NCBI GenBank assembly: GCA_012064385.1
Contig: QRDG01001511.1
Location: 1-64,000 of the forward strand
Direction: 5' to 3'
Source: Puccinellia tenuiflora
Taxonomy: Eukaryota > Streptophyta > Magnoliopsida > Poales > Poaceae
Length of the DNA: 64,000 nucleotides
Made by a program: the position numbers and the translations under genes. A model generated the notes under the pieces. That model was not told where the DNA came from. It saw nothing but the letters and a program-made list of their open reading frames with translations, and ran no database searches. Below are positions 44,401 to 56,660 of the stretch, piece after piece. Numbering within the stretch: the stretch's first letter is position 1; every line of letters starts with the position of its first letter.

Positions 44401-46435
44401 GACTAAATACATGTTGGGCACCGCCCACGTGGATTGAATCTCGCCTACTTTCAGTATTATTATTTCATGTACCTTTACTTTCCTGCAATACGATAAACCC
44501 ATCAAGTGTGGGTTGAGTTCCGGCCGGCGACTAAATACATGTGGGGCCCCGCCCACGTGGATTGAATCTCGTCTACTTTCTGTAGAGTTGTGGCGTGTGT
44601 TGGACGGTACCATGCACCACTCCCCATTCCGGCGACGATGGACTGGGGAAACCGCCGCAGTCAATGGAATGGAGGAACGGGATCGCGTGGACGCCTCCAC
44701 TAACTTTTGTAGTCGACCCGTGGCTGTCACTGGTCGGAAGTATCTCCGTCCTCGCCCGGTTGACGCTAACCAATTGTGCTATTTTATTTTACTTCCTCAA
44801 CCTGTGGCTGCTACTGGTCGGAAGTATCTCCGTCCTCGCCCGGTTGATTGTGCTATTTTATTTTCTTTACTCAACCTGTGGCTGTTATTGGCCGGAGGCA
44901 ACTCCGCCATCGCCCGGTTGAAGTTATTCATCTTTGCTGAATTATTGCATGATTATTGTTGCTTATTGCTTGAACTATTGTGTGGCTTATGTTTGCTTAT
45001 GGTCTTATGTTGAAATGATAGATTATACTTGTTGTGTTGGACTAATCCTTACTGTGTTGGACTAATCCTCTGTTGTTTGGACTTGTTGTTAAATGAAACT
45101 GGAATAAATGAAACCCCCTCCAAGCTTCGATAAGGTCAGTCCATAGTGCCACCAATCTGAACCTTGAACGCACTACCACTGTCGCCCAAATGGGAGAGCC
45201 ATAGCCTATGTAACCTATCAAGCCTCCTTTGATGCTACCCACTTGGCAAGTCTAGTCGGATACTGCATAGTTGTGGTCGGGGCTAGTCTTGTGAAGGTTC
45301 CGGAGCTAGGCGTCGCTCATGAGTTGGGGACGTGCCGGATTCACTTCGTCATAAGACATAGAGTTATGTCGGTAGCTATACAGGGAGTGTCTTGGTAGAG
45401 TGAACGGTTATGTAAGTGTATCTTGCCTTGGCTAGGTGAGGTGCAATTAGATGGGTGGTAACTGCAACCTCTCGAGAGTGTGTCAACTAGCAGCTAGCCT
45501 TGTTCCTAGGTTATGGAACAGTTCAGTGTCGGTCACACTATTGTCCTTTGTTGAGTCCGGAGGTTAAACTTAAGTTCGGTTTGAAAGAAAGATGAACAAC
45601 CCGATTTCAATAGGCTGGTGCAAGGAATGTTACTTGAATCGTGGATGGTTACCCGTGTTGGGGTGACGGTGTGATCGTTGGGAGCCTAGAGTTAGGCCCG
45701 AGCCAACGTCAGCCGTGTATGCCCCGAACAGAGATATGAGGCCAGTGGGCCTAGCAGTTTGACAGATGAGATAAGGCCGTGAGGCCTAGTGGTGATGACA
45801 GGTGATGTTTAATATTTGGTACCAAGGGGTACCCCCGTTATTCGTCACAGGTAAGTTCTCTTGTATGATCACCGGTATACGATCCAACCCCACCTGGCTT
45901 GGACTCTGTACTGGTGTTACCCCTATTATTTGCTTATGCCATGATTTGTTGTGTTGCCATGTTGCTACCCACTTGGACTGCCGTAAGTAGACACTTGCCA
46001 TGTTGCTAGCTACTTATTGCCTGATTGCTTGACTTTTCATGTCTTGTGGTTATTTTCTTGCGAGTACGTCATTGTACTCAAACTGGCTTTTCATGTGGCC
46101 AGACGTGGAGAGGATTCATTTTGTACCATAGCAAAGAGATGGAGAAAGAGCGTGCTAGGATCAGTAGCCCAGCCAGATGCCTGTGGAATGGAGCCGCACT
46201 AAGCCGTTGCCGTATCATTGTCTTCCGCTGCCAGTAAACTCTGTCCAGTGCCATACTGGGCCGTGATAATTTTTCAAGCCTTTATGGCCATGTAAAACCA
46301 TTTGTAACCCTCTGGGCCTGATTGTGTAATGATATTTCTGCTATGTTGCATTGTCGTAACATGCGGCCGGATATCCTGGGCTGGCGCACGGGGCGACCGC
46401 CTCTCTGGTGACATGTGCCAGAGGGGGGTGCCACA
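41494..46435 (+). repeat. Left LTR of the LARD-like element
   Basis: 4942 bp. It opens TTCACATCCCG where the other LTR has TGTCACATCCCG, so one G is missing. It closes GGGGTGCCACA. In order: an AT-rich part (41500-42550), a GC-rich part (about 42720-43530), a T-run and TTTTATTTATTTTCCC, direct repeats near 44400-44580, an 80-bp tandem repeat (44721-44921), and an inverted GAGTAC..GTACTC pair (46062-46079). Confidence 0.88.
44396..44921 (+). repeat. Direct and tandem repeats inside the left long LTR
   Basis: A unit of about 55 bp (GGCGACTAAATACATG..CCCACGTGGATTGAATCTCG..) occurs at about 44398-44452 and 44527-44581. Further on, a unit starting TGGCTGTCACTGGTCGGAAG repeats at 44721, 44805 and 44879, giving periods of 84 and 74 bp. 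The third copy is diverged and ends near 44921. The same arrays occur in the right LTR (52144-52199, 52273-52328 and 52467-52667). Confidence 0.75.
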
Positions 46436-46790
46436 GAGCATGGTATCAGAGCACCAGGCTGGCTGTAGACTACCCTAGCATGGAAAGCCCCACCTTACTT
46501 TTGCCCGACAACGACCCGATGGATTTAACCCATCTCCACCTAACCGGCATGGCCCGTGTCGGTCAACAGTATGGTGCAGTAAAACTTGTCCCAATCTTAC
46601 CCAACCAGACTTGCCGGTTTCTTCCTGGAAAAGGAATCGACACTACCCATTAGTATGAAACCCAAGTCCTAGCTACCTATAAAATCCCACCCTCACTATA
46701 TATCCTTTACAACCCAACCCTCTTGAAGCAGATCCCGCTCAGGAATCTTACGCTCTCCTTTCTCCCAAGTACATTAGCTTGAGTTTTTAG
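46436..46790 (+). other. Leader of the LARD-like element with primer binding site
   Basis: TGGTATCAGAGC at 46441-46452 is an initiator Met tRNA primer site, 5 bp after the LTR. A 340-bp leader precedes the open frame; no other gene is supported. Confidence 0.75.
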
Positions 46791-47360
46791 ATGGCACCTA
46801 CCCTTATTTTCGAGACCACCGCTGAGTTTCGCCCCGGTTTTCCACCTCTACTATGGGAAGCTGCTCGCGATATTATTGGTTGTGTTTCTCGCCCGGTGTA
46901 CCATGTATATCGGTCTAACCTCTCCTCCTGCATGAGCGAGTATCATGCCGATGTGTATGTCGCCACAAGTGCCTTAGGAAGCGCGACGCCGTATGTGAGT
47001 CAAAGCCACTTCGTGGATTCCCCTGAGATGGAGCTCCAAGTTGCAGCTTGGAAAGGTCTCGCTCGTCTGCAGTACTTTGAAGCCGCGATAAAACCTCCTG
47101 CATCTCGCTTTTTCCCGCCAAGATCCCTTGCAAGCCCCAGCCATCCCATGGTAAGCATCGAAGTGATGCTCAACTCTACCTTGTCACATCTCGTAGCCTA
47201 CACCACCGCCTTGGAGAGCATCCTTGTCTACCACTTGGATGAATGCCATTTCAATAGGCAAGCCCTTGGCCGAGTCCCGCAAGCAACAGACAACAACGCA
47301 GCTCCGCAAGGATCAGTAAAATTAAACTCCAGAGGCCACCCCCATCAATGGAAGCTCTGA
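46791..47360 (+). CDS. Unknown 189-residue protein of the LARD-like element
   Basis: ATG at 46791, TGA at 47358-47360, about 350 bp after the primer site and so in the place of gag. I do not recognise a domain. It has no CCHC knuckle, no DSG/DTG protease motif and no transmembrane segment. The N-terminal half has aromatic and hydrophobic positions (TLIFETTAEFRPGFPPLLWE, RPVYHVYRSNLSS). The middle has ELQVAAWKGLARLQYFEAAI, which could be helical. The region around residues 118-150 (VSIEVMLNSTLSHLVAYTTALE) looks helical too. The C-terminus is rich in Asn, Gln, Pro and Gly. It is intact in a young element, though one copy cannot show selection. After the stop, 47361-47580 has Pro-rich short frames that may be a decayed continuation. 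Confidence 0.5.
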   Translation: MAPTLIFETTAEFRPGFPPLLWEAARDIIGCVSRPVYHVYRSNLSSCMSEYHADVYVATSALGSATPYVSQSHFVDSPEMELQVAAWKGLARLQYFEAAIKPPASRFFPPRSLASPSHPMVSIEVMLNSTLSHLVAYTTALESILVYHLDECHFNRQALGRVPQATDNNAAPQGSVKLNSRGHPHQWKL

Positions 47361-48311
47361 AGTTTGGACTCAACACCTTTCATCCAGGACCAGCCGCAAC
47401 CCTCGACCTCCACCCCTTCGCAGCTTTGGCGTTGTGCCAGAAGGCATCCCTGAGACTCTAGCCATGGTGGCGAGGAGGCCCCGTGGACACAAAGCTTTGC
47501 TTAGGACCAAACCTGCAAGCTCCTAAAGGCAACAAAGTGAATGAAGCCCAGACCAAGCCCCCACCAAGTGAGGAGTCCTAAGTTTGTAGGTGAGAGGGTG
47601 TGAGGTTATTTGTTCTTCTGTGTTTGCTTGTATCGCATGTTAGCTTGGCAGCTATGGTACTTGTTATTTCGACTCCGTGTGAAAACTTGACGTTTGTTCG
47701 CTTGTTAACTAATTGGTTCACGCGCGTCAAAACACCATGCCCTTTCTTCCTTAAAAAAAAAGTTTTGAACAAGTGACAGAACACTTAAACAGGACGTGTA
47801 TGTGAACCAACACACATATGCCCACCTGTAAAATTAACACTACATTTGAATGGGATATTATTTTCTAGCAGGAAAAATATTTTGGTGTGTTGCACGACTT
47901 TAACCATTAAGTGGATCTACTTGAGGAGACACTGTACCCACGGTGCCCCGCTCACTTGATGATTCATGTGTAGATCTGGTTTGATTTGCCATGCTTGTGT
48001 TTGGATGAACTAAAAACCTTAGATTTAATTTTTATAACCATAGTAGCAAATCCTATGTTGATTGATTGTGTGAGCCCCTGCCATGCCATCCTTAGAATGC
48101 ATTGAGTGTGATAGAAATGTTATGCTTTGTTAATGTTTTGTTTTAGTAAAATATCCTGTCGAGCATTAAATTCTAATATTTTGTAGAAAAGTTTTAAAAT
48201 ATTTTAAAAACAAGGGTGTATTAAACCATACAGGAAATATCTTGTATAACCCCGGGAATCTCTATTAGTCTCCGAATCTCGGGACGAGATTCTTTTTAAG
48301 GGGGGAAGGTT
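47361..48311 (+). other. 3' interior of the LARD-like element with polypurine tract
   Basis: No coding sequence is supported. It is AT-rich. The polypurine tract AAGGGGGGAAGGTT (about 48298-48311) ends at the LTR start. Just before it lies the word CTCGGGACGAGATTC (about 48278-48292), which also occurs in similar form beside the LTR at 57198 (on the minus strand CTCGGGGCGAGATTC). Confidence 0.6.
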
Positions 48312-51300
48312 TGTCACATCCCGAAAATTCGTCCCTAATGTTAGTAATGTTTTCTCACGCCTGAAAAACTTTTTTTCTATTTTCCAAATGTTTTCTTTGA
48401 ACCAGATGGTCTTTGATTTGACTTTGGTTTCCCTCTCTTGTAAATTTCACAACAATCCAAGACCCTTGTCGACACCCACCATAACTTCATACCATTGTTT
48501 TGCCGGTCGAACCTTGATTCCATTTGAACATTCTAAAACCCTCCCATCTATCCCACCAAAAGCCACCATCCCAATTATAGCTTGAAATAAATTCTACCAA
48601 ACTACCATATGGTTTCCTCATACAGATACATCCCTCCCAGGCAAAAATATTTCATAGTCCCATGCAATAATTCCAAGTTTATTCATATTTCCTATTATGC
48701 CATTTTCAATCCAAAAATTATTTGGACACCTTCCACTCATCCAAAAATTCTGAATTTTCGTGAGGTGCATGATTTAACCTCCTAAACATTTCACTCCATT
48801 GGCCCAATCTCATTTGAGCAATGTTTGAGGTACTTCTCTTGTAATGCCTTTTTCTTGCCTAATTGCAATTTCCAAAGCAACCCCTAGCTACAAAAATCAT
48901 TTGGCATTGCCACTTTGCCAAGTTGACAAGATCCCTTACACAACCCCATATCCATAATATCAGGCCAATATCATTTGAGCAAGTGCATTTGGCATACCCA
49001 TGCCATTAGGGCATTTTTGGACACCAATTTATTGGACCAACTTCCCTATGTCCAACTGAGCTACAAATCCACAAACATACTTTATACATCCATTCTAACC
49101 TACTGTGAATTTTGGGGATTTTTCTGAGATGTGCAAGGCCTTGGTCATTTCATCGAACACCTTGTGGATCCTAGGTCTTCTGAAAATCCTGTTTTACGAA
49201 GTTTGGAATTCTTGAGTGATTCTTGTTTGTTGTGTGCCCTCATCGTTACGAACCCAGTGGTGCGACCCGTTTTCCTTTTCGTGCCCCGAGTCACCGGGAA
49301 CGCGTTAATGTCGCTCGCGTCGCGCTCTGGACGTCCCGGACGTGCGCGTTTTGGCAAGCCCAAATCCCGCTTAGCCTAAACCCTGCCTAATCTCCCGCAC
49401 AGTATCTTCCCTGTAGCTCCCTGTTCGTCCAGCTCGACGTTCCTATCCGGCTCTCGATCCTAACCCCTGGGGTGAGTCACCAACACTTCACCATGGTTCA
49501 GCTCCCAACCATGGTCACCACCCTTTCTTAAAAGCCAAAAATGGGGACAGCCGAGCTCATTCCCCCCCGCACTCCACTCTCTCCTCCCTCCCCTGACCTT
49601 GTTAGCCAACCCTCCGGAGCAGCAGTTGGAGGCCGAAGCCATCCCTTCATCCTCTACTGACCATGGCCGAGCTGGTGAACACGGGGGGCGACGCGCAGGA
49701 GGCGCCCCGCCGTCGGCCTCGCTTCCCCACCAACGCGGACCACCCTGCAGACCACTGGCCCGTGCCTCCTCTCTCTCGATGATCGGCAGCAGCATCAGCA
49801 TTGACCTTCCGCCATGGCCGACACGCGCGAGTCGACCACGGCGGCAACCTCCACCGTCCCCTGAACCTGAGCCTCCCCGGTGGGTGTGGAGTGGCCCGGT
49901 GTCGGGGGGAAGCCCCCGAGTGGGGTCAATATGGTAAAATAAGGTTGACTCGGAGTTGACCGAGTCAATGAGAACCGACATACCATACAGGTTTTACCCG
50001 GGGTTAACCGGGTAATGGTTAACCGACATAGACTTATGTCGGATCATGATTATTATATGTCGGAATCCCCTTTGTTGTTCGTATATGCAGGAAAGGGCAA
50101 ACCGAGTTATGGGCATAGGTGTGCCTATGCCGGGTGAAGGTTATCCCGGACGGTGGACCAAGCTCCTTGAGACACGGAGCGAGACAAGGGCGGCGGTGTG
50201 CTGCAAGTGGACGGCGTGCCAAGCCTCGGCCACGCCTCTGACGCGTGCGGCGCGGCACAGTGGCGCTAGGCCTAGGCATGAGCGTGCTGTCTCGTGCAGA
50301 GGAGACCGTGGCGACCAGCGCTGCCACGGTCTGGGTATGGCGCAGCGGCGCCCGTGCCGGCCGGAGACCAAGGAGTATGGCGCCAGTAGCAATGTTTTAC
50401 ACTGTAACCCTGGGTTTCCCTATATAAGGGGTACCAGGGCTCCTCTTACAGGGACGGGCAACACTTCATTAGAGCCTAGACGCTGAGCAAAGACGTCTTC
50501 CCTTGAGAGCTAGAAGAGAGCCAGAGAGCTGTTCTGAGACTCGGTTGAGGCTTAGATATTGCAGTTCTTCGCATACAGCTCGAGGAGCAATCTTGTAACC
50601 AGTTGTAATCCACATATAATTCAAGTAGCAGGCAGGAGTAGGGGTGTTATCTCCTCACGAGAGCCCCGAACCTGGGTAAATCGCGTGTGTGTGTGTGTGC
50701 TAGTGTCTGTACGTCGTGCGTGCAAGCCCTCCCCGGTACCTCCAGCGTCCAATCGGCCCCACATCAAGCCTATATGGCATCTGCCGTGACTCCACCACGA
50801 CACCCGGCGTGGCCGCCCCCTCGCCGGCGTCCGCCCTCGGTCCGCCAGTCACCGGCGGCCGGCCTCCCCATCGCCAACGGCCGGCGCTTGTTGATGCCGC
50901 GACCGACCTGACCAGCCTCCTGAGTCCTGAGCCGCTCGGGAGGGGCGATCCAGCCCAGCCGGAGGCCTCCCCGGCCGCGGAGGAGCTCAAGGAGCCTCCC
51001 TCGGTCGCCGGCCATCTCCTCCTGGTGGCCTACCGCCGGCGAGCAGCTCGCCCTGGTTTCCCCGTCCTCTCCCGTACGCGAGCCAGGAGGAAGAAGCTTC
51101 ACTCGATCCAGCGAAGGCGTATTTTTTTTTGCGTTACGCTTTCTCCACAGGAAAACGTACTCCGCTGAAACGCGCGACCCAGCCCAGCAGCCCACCAGCG
51201 GCCTGCCCCGCACTGGCACCAGCACGTGCGTGTGCGGCGCGCAGCGGCCCATCCGCGGCCCAGTCGGGCAGAGCGACAGCCCGTGCTGTTTTTTTTTTCG

Positions 51301-54178
51301 TCGTTCTGTTTTATTTATTTTCCCTGGTAAGCAACTTTAAACGATGATATCTCTTGAATCGTAGCTCCGATCGGAGTGATTCAAATTTGTAAATTCATGT
51401 TTTGAAGAGCTCTATCCAGTGGTGTAGATTTTACATTTTTGTAAAATACTTAGATACTCAGCACACCTATATGCTTGCATTGGTGTCCCGCGGGTACCGG
51501 CAAACCGATACCCTAAACCGCGACGTGTCCGCGATCCTCCAAGACCAATGGCGTCAAACGTCGAAGGCAAGCTAACCACTTGCTATGAACACTCAAGCGG
51601 TGCCATTTGTTACATATTATCATATCACATATGCGCATTATGTTTTATTGCTAGCCGATGCTGATGTTGGTTCATGTGATTTCATGTGTATACTTGCATG
51701 TGATGTTTATTTAGAGCTTTGATAGCTACGCCATGTTTCATTTCAAGTATAGATAGTGATGCCATGTTTCACTCATCGTCCATGTGTGTATTAGAATGAC
51801 GTGTGAATAATTTGTGCGCCTCGCACTTGCGTGGCTTTGTCGAATGATCTAACTAGCTAACTATAAACCATGCGTCCCCATGATTGTTTGCTTCTTCTCC
51901 TTCGCCGAGGTGAGGAGCGGACGAATGTCGTCTTATGATCCTTAGAGTTGGGGGCATTTGCCAAAGAGTTATTTGCTTCTTCTCCCTCCGTCAAACTTGG
52001 CTGGCATGTGCCCGCCATGACTGCGACGCTTGGGAAGCTGGCTTTCATTTGGGTCTTATTGCCAAGATGGCTGACACCACGTCGAGTTAATCCTCGAGTG
52101 GAATGGATGCCTTCTTTCTTATGATTGCTTTTCAGTTCATTTGGCGACTAAATACATGTTGGGCACCGCCCACGTGGATTGAATCTCGCCTACTTTCAGT
52201 ATTATTATTTCATGTACCTTTACTTTCCTGCAATACGATAAACCCATCAAGTGTGGGTTGAGTTCCGGCCGGCGACTAAATACATGTTGGGCCCCGCCCA
52301 CGTGGATTGAATCTCGTCTACTTTTCTGTAGAGTTGTGGCGTGTGTTGGACGGTACCATGCACCACTCCCCATTCCGGCGACGATGGACTGGGGAAACCG
52401 CCGCAGTCAATGGAATGGAGGAACGGGATCGCGTGGACGCCTCCACTAACTTTTGTAGTCGACCCGTGGCTGTCACTGGTCGGAAGTATCTCCGTCCTCG
52501 CCCGGTTGACGCTAACCAATTGTGCTATTTTATTTTATTTCCTCAACCTGTGGCTGCTACTGGTCGGAAGTATCTCCGTCCTCGCCCGGTTGATTGTGCT
52601 ATTTTATTTTCTTTACTCAACCTGTGGCTGTTATTGGCCGGAGGCAACTCCGCCATCGCCCGGTTGAAGTTATTCATCTTTGCTGAATTATTGCATGATT
52701 ATTGTTGCTTATTGCTTGAACTATTGTGTGGCTTATGTTTGCTTATGGTCTTATGTTGAAATGATAGATTATACTTGTTGTGTTGGACTAATCCTTACTG
52801 TGTTGGACTAATCCTCTGTTGTTTGGACTTGTTGTTAAATGAAACTGGAATAAATGAAACCCCCTCCAAGCTTCGATAAGGTCAGTCCATAGTGCCACCA
52901 ATCTGAACCTTGAACGCACTACCACTGTCGCCCAAATGGGAGAGCCATAGCCTATGTAACCTATCAAGCCTCCTTTGATGCTACCCACTTGGCAAGTCTA
53001 GTCGGATACTGCATAGTTGTGGTCGGGGCTAGTCTTGTGAAGGTTCCGGAGCTAGGCGTCGCTCATGAGTTGGGGATGTGCCGGATTCACTTCGTCATAA
53101 GACATAGAGTTATGTCGGTAGCTATACAGGGAGTGTCTTGGTAGAGTGAACGGTTATGTAAGTGTATCTTGCCTTGGCCAGGTGAGGTGCAATTAGATGG
53201 GTGGTAACTGCAACCTCTCGAGAGTGTGTCAACTAGCAGCTAGCCTTGTTCCTAGGTTATGGAACAGTTCAGTGTCGGTCACACTATTGTCCTTTGTCGA
53301 GTCCGGAGGTTAAACTTAAGTTCGGTTTGAAAGAAAGATGAACAACCCGATTTCAATAGGCTGGTGCAAGGAATGTTACTTGAATCGTGGATGGTTACCC
53401 GTGTTGGGGTGACGGTGTGATCGTTGGGAGCCTAGAGTTAGGCCCGAGCCAACGTCAGCCGTGTATGTCCCAACAGAGATATGAGGCCAGTGGGCCTAGC
53501 AGTTTGACAGATGAGATAAGGCCGTGAGGCCTAGTGGTGATGACAGGTGATGTTTAATATTTGGTACCAAGGGTACCCCCGTTATTCGTCACAGGTAAGT
53601 TCTCTTGTATGATCACCGGTATACGATCCACCCCACCTGGCTTGGACTCTGTACTGGTGTTACCCCTATTATTTGCTTATGCCATGATTTGTTGTGTTGC
53701 CATGTTGCTACCCACTTGGACTGCCATAAGTAGACACTTGCCATGTTGCTAGCTACTTATTGCCTGATTGCTTGACTTTTCATGTCTTGTGGTTATTTTC
53801 TTGCGAGTACGTCATTGTACTCAAACTGGCTTTTCATGTGGCCAGACGTGGAGAGGATTCATTTTGTACCATAGCAAAGAGATGGAGCAAGAGCGTGCTA
53901 GGATCAGTAGCCCAGCCAGATGCCTGTGGAATGGAGCCGCACTAAGCCGTTGCCGTATCATTGTCTTCCGCTGCCAGTAAACTCTGTCCAGTGCCATACT
54001 GGTCCGTGATAATTTTTCAAGCCTTTATGGCCATGTAAAACCATTTGTAGCCCTCTGGGCCTGATTGTGTAATGATATTTCTGCTATGTTGCATTGTCGT
54101 AACGTGCGGCCGGATATCCTGGGCTGGCGCACGGGGCGACCGCCTCTCTGGCGACATGTGCCAGAGGGGGGTGCCACA
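48312..54178 (+). repeat. Right LTR of the LARD-like element, with solo LTR insertion
   Basis: 5867 bp including the 903-bp solo LTR and its 5-bp duplication; 4959 bp without them. It starts TGTCACATCCCGAAAATTCG and ends GGGGTGCCACA. Compared with the left LTR, most differences are changes of one base in homopolymers (GAAATTC/GAAAATTC, CTGTTTTTACG/CTGTTTTACG, ACCGGGGAAC/ACCGGGAAC, GCGGTTGCC/GCGGTGCC). Confidence 0.88.
49895..50807 (+). mobile_element. Solo LTR of a Tat-type element
   Basis: 903 bp (49900-50802), TGTCGGGGGGAAGCCCCCG...CACGACA, flanked by CCCGG on both sides (49895-49899 and 50803-50807). The matching site in the left LTR (about 43066) has CCCGG once and no insertion, which proves the event. 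A TATA box TATATAAG lies at 50421-50428. U5 contains CCGAACCTGGGTAAA as in the Tat LTRs at 15367 and 18308. A GT microsatellite lies at about 50684-50699. It arose by insertion and then LTR-LTR recombination. Confidence 0.92.
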
Positions 54179-55696
54179 GGCACCCCCTCGAATCACCCTC
54201 GAGGAAATGAACCTTTGTCACACGTTGATTATGCAACCTTTAGCTGCCATATCAATTAGGTTAAAGTTATCTATGATCTTATCGTCTATTCCCAAGTTGT
54301 CCATAACCGTGGACACGGCTTTTCGAAAAGATTATCCCTGCAGGGGTGTACTATGTGAAAGTTGCCAGGTTCCCGAGGGACCTCCCAGCTTCTTATCCAT
54401 TGGTACCGTCCGGCTCACCTAGTTGGCCCTCTTCCGGGGAAGGCCGGCAAGCAGGCGCGGTTAAACCTTTACCTCGCGTGAGACTATCCAAGAGTCATCT
54501 GTGGCCACAGGGCAAGTTTACCCAGCCTCAGCCCCTGCCCCATCGCCACGTCCTAAACACCACCATCCTCATCATTTCTTTTTCCGCTCCCACACACGGC
54601 AAATGGAAATAGCAAACTAGAGGACCCTTGGATACGCCCGCACAAGTTATTTGGTCAGTAAGGCGCCCATACACCCACCAATGGCAGCACGCTCGTCTTG
54701 GTTCAAGAGGTAAAGAACTCGCACCTAGGGGCTAGAGTGAGGCAAAACACCATCCCCGATGGCAACTCACCCAAACCATCTTAGCATTTTATTTAGCATC
54801 ACAAATATCCACCATGCCCGAATCATTCCATTATCATCAACAATTACGGAAATAATAACAGACATAAAGCACCTATTTAAGCATGGCTAAGCATAGCGAA
54901 CATATGAATACAACAACTCTATCTTTATCTCGGCCAACACTTCAACCCTAGGTTTTCATAGGTAGGGATACATGTGATTGGCTCGGGAAAGAACATGCAT
55001 TCATAGGATATTCTAATACTTACCAAAAGAGACATTTGAATCGCATGCAATATTATGGTGGATAAAATAAGTTGATAAAACATAGGATGCTAGTATGCCA
55101 AGAAGGTTAGGTTATCTCTTGCCTTGCTGCCCGGTCGTGAAGTACTGCTCGTCGGGGTAAGTAGAGTGACCCACGAATCCGGAATCTATCGATACCCAAA
55201 AGAAATACAAAGCACACATAAATCACAAGAACACAAGGTGCAATGCTCAATCACATGATGACATGTCAAATTGATGCAAGGATATTATTATATAAATTAG
55301 GGTACAATTAAATGGGGAGCCAAATAATTAGTGAAATTATTTGGAATCAACCACATATTTATCTTAGTGACCACAATCTTATAAATTATTAAATTATTAG
55401 AGAGGTGGCTCAAATATGCATGAACATGACAAGAATGGATAGGGTTTGTCATTCCGATCATTTTGGTACCTTATTCATAATTTCGGAGCACCGATGAATA
55501 AATAGCGAATTAAATTAATTATTTGAATTTTAACCCCGTTTATCAAATTATGAAGAACAACAATTAAGAATTTGTGATCATGAGGTGACATTAGCATAGT
55601 TGGATAGACTTGAATTGCTGAACAAATTGATATATCATTCCCAAGATTTGACTTAGCATTTTATAAGTTATTAGGCATTCACATTTTAACACAGTT

Positions 55697-55990
55697 TTCC
55701 GGAACTTCCGGTAAAGGGGCCGGTAGTTCCGGTTTGGAGGTACTTCCGGTCCTACTTCCGTTTATGGTTCGAAACATCCAGTACCGAAAAAGGAAGCATA
55801 GCCGGTACTTCCGGTGAAGGGCCCGGTAGTTCCGGTTTATCGGTACTGCCGGTGCTACTTCTGCTTAACAACAGAAAGGTACAGTACCGAAATTGCAAAC
55901 TTCCGGCTATACTTCCGGTCTCACTTCCGCTTAACAGAGGAAAGGATCCAGTACCGAAAATGCTAAGCGGTACTACCCGCTGCTACTTCC
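55697..55990. repeat. ACTTCCGG-rich imperfect tandem repeats
   Basis: The words ACTTCCGG or AGTTCCGG recur about ten times. Two larger units of about 100 bp can be seen (about 55700-55800 and 55805-55895), each passing through GGCCCGGTAGTTCCGGTTT-like, ACTTCCG and CCAGTACCGAAA words. A third partial unit lies at about 55900-55985. A last pair lies at 56703-56735, on the other side of the GC-rich block. Confidence 0.7.
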
Positions 55991-56660
55991 GGTCAGCGGA
56001 TTTCGAGCACGGCGACGGCGGGAACGCGCGCGGTGACCACGCGCGTGTCGACCACGGGCGCGTCGATTTGGCGCGAGTGAGGGTGCGCGGGGGCGTGCGT
56101 TGGTCGCACCTCGACCAGGGCGACCAACCAGTGGCGGCGCCGCCCAAGATGGGTCGCCGGAGTGACGACATTTCGACGGCCGGCGGGGAGTGCGAGCCAC
56201 ACCACGGCGACTCGGTGCTAGAGAGGGGGAGGGGGCGAGCGAGAAGGCTCAGGAGGGTCGTGGGCTCACCAGGAGCACGAATCCGGAGACGGGGAGGCGC
56301 GGGGAGGTCAGCCGACGGCGATTGCTTGCTCGAACGGCGGCGGACGGAGGCGGGGAAGAACGGAGCAATGGCGGCGATTCCGAACGGCTCCGGCCGATTC
56401 CTTCGGTGGACAGGGAGAGGGCGACGAGGCGGAGCTAAAGGTGGCCTTCACTCGCGCTGGGTGGCCGGGGTCGACGGCGGCGTGTTCGGCAGTCACGGCG
56501 GCGGCGGCGGACGACAACACCCGATCTAGGGTTAGGGTTAGGGGGGCTGTGCGTGGGGAACGGTGTGGGGAGTGAGAGGAGAGCAGGTGAGGGCCACGGG
56601 ATCACTTAACCCTAGGGGAGCACTGCAGCGCGAGGGGAGCAGGTGCGGGTCGGCCATGGC
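55990..56660. other. GC-rich block inside the minus-strand LTR
   Basis: The block is strongly GC-rich with open frames on both strands. These follow from composition and I do not regard them as genes. Comparable blocks occur in the other long LTRs (42720-43530 and 61190-61790). Confidence 0.5.

Larger units (their letters stand above)
41494..54178 (+). mobile_element. Non-autonomous element with 4.9-kb LTRs (LARD-like)
   Basis: Two very long LTRs (41494-46435 and 48312-54178) enclose only 1.88 kb of interior. The interior has a Met-tRNA primer site, one 189-codon open frame and a polypurine tract. GGCAC is duplicated on both sides (41489-41493 and 54179-54183). No gag, protease, reverse transcriptase or integrase is recognisable, so it needs helper proteins. 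Very long LTRs plus a poor interior resemble the LARD class described from Triticeae (for example Sukkula); membership in a named family is not something I can prove here. The second LTR holds a solo LTR (49900-50802). Apart from that, the LTRs are about 4.94 and 4.96 kb and nearly identical. Confidence 0.85.

Noticed and set aside
44513..45013. 166-codon frame in the LTR tandem repeats
   Set aside because: The frame follows the repeat units of the LTR (also at 52307-52759). The repeats explain it without a protein.
55852..56529. 225-codon frame, Gly/Arg-rich
   Set aside because: It is antisense to the LTR, begins in the ACTTCCGG repeats and runs through the GC-rich block. It is a composition artefact.
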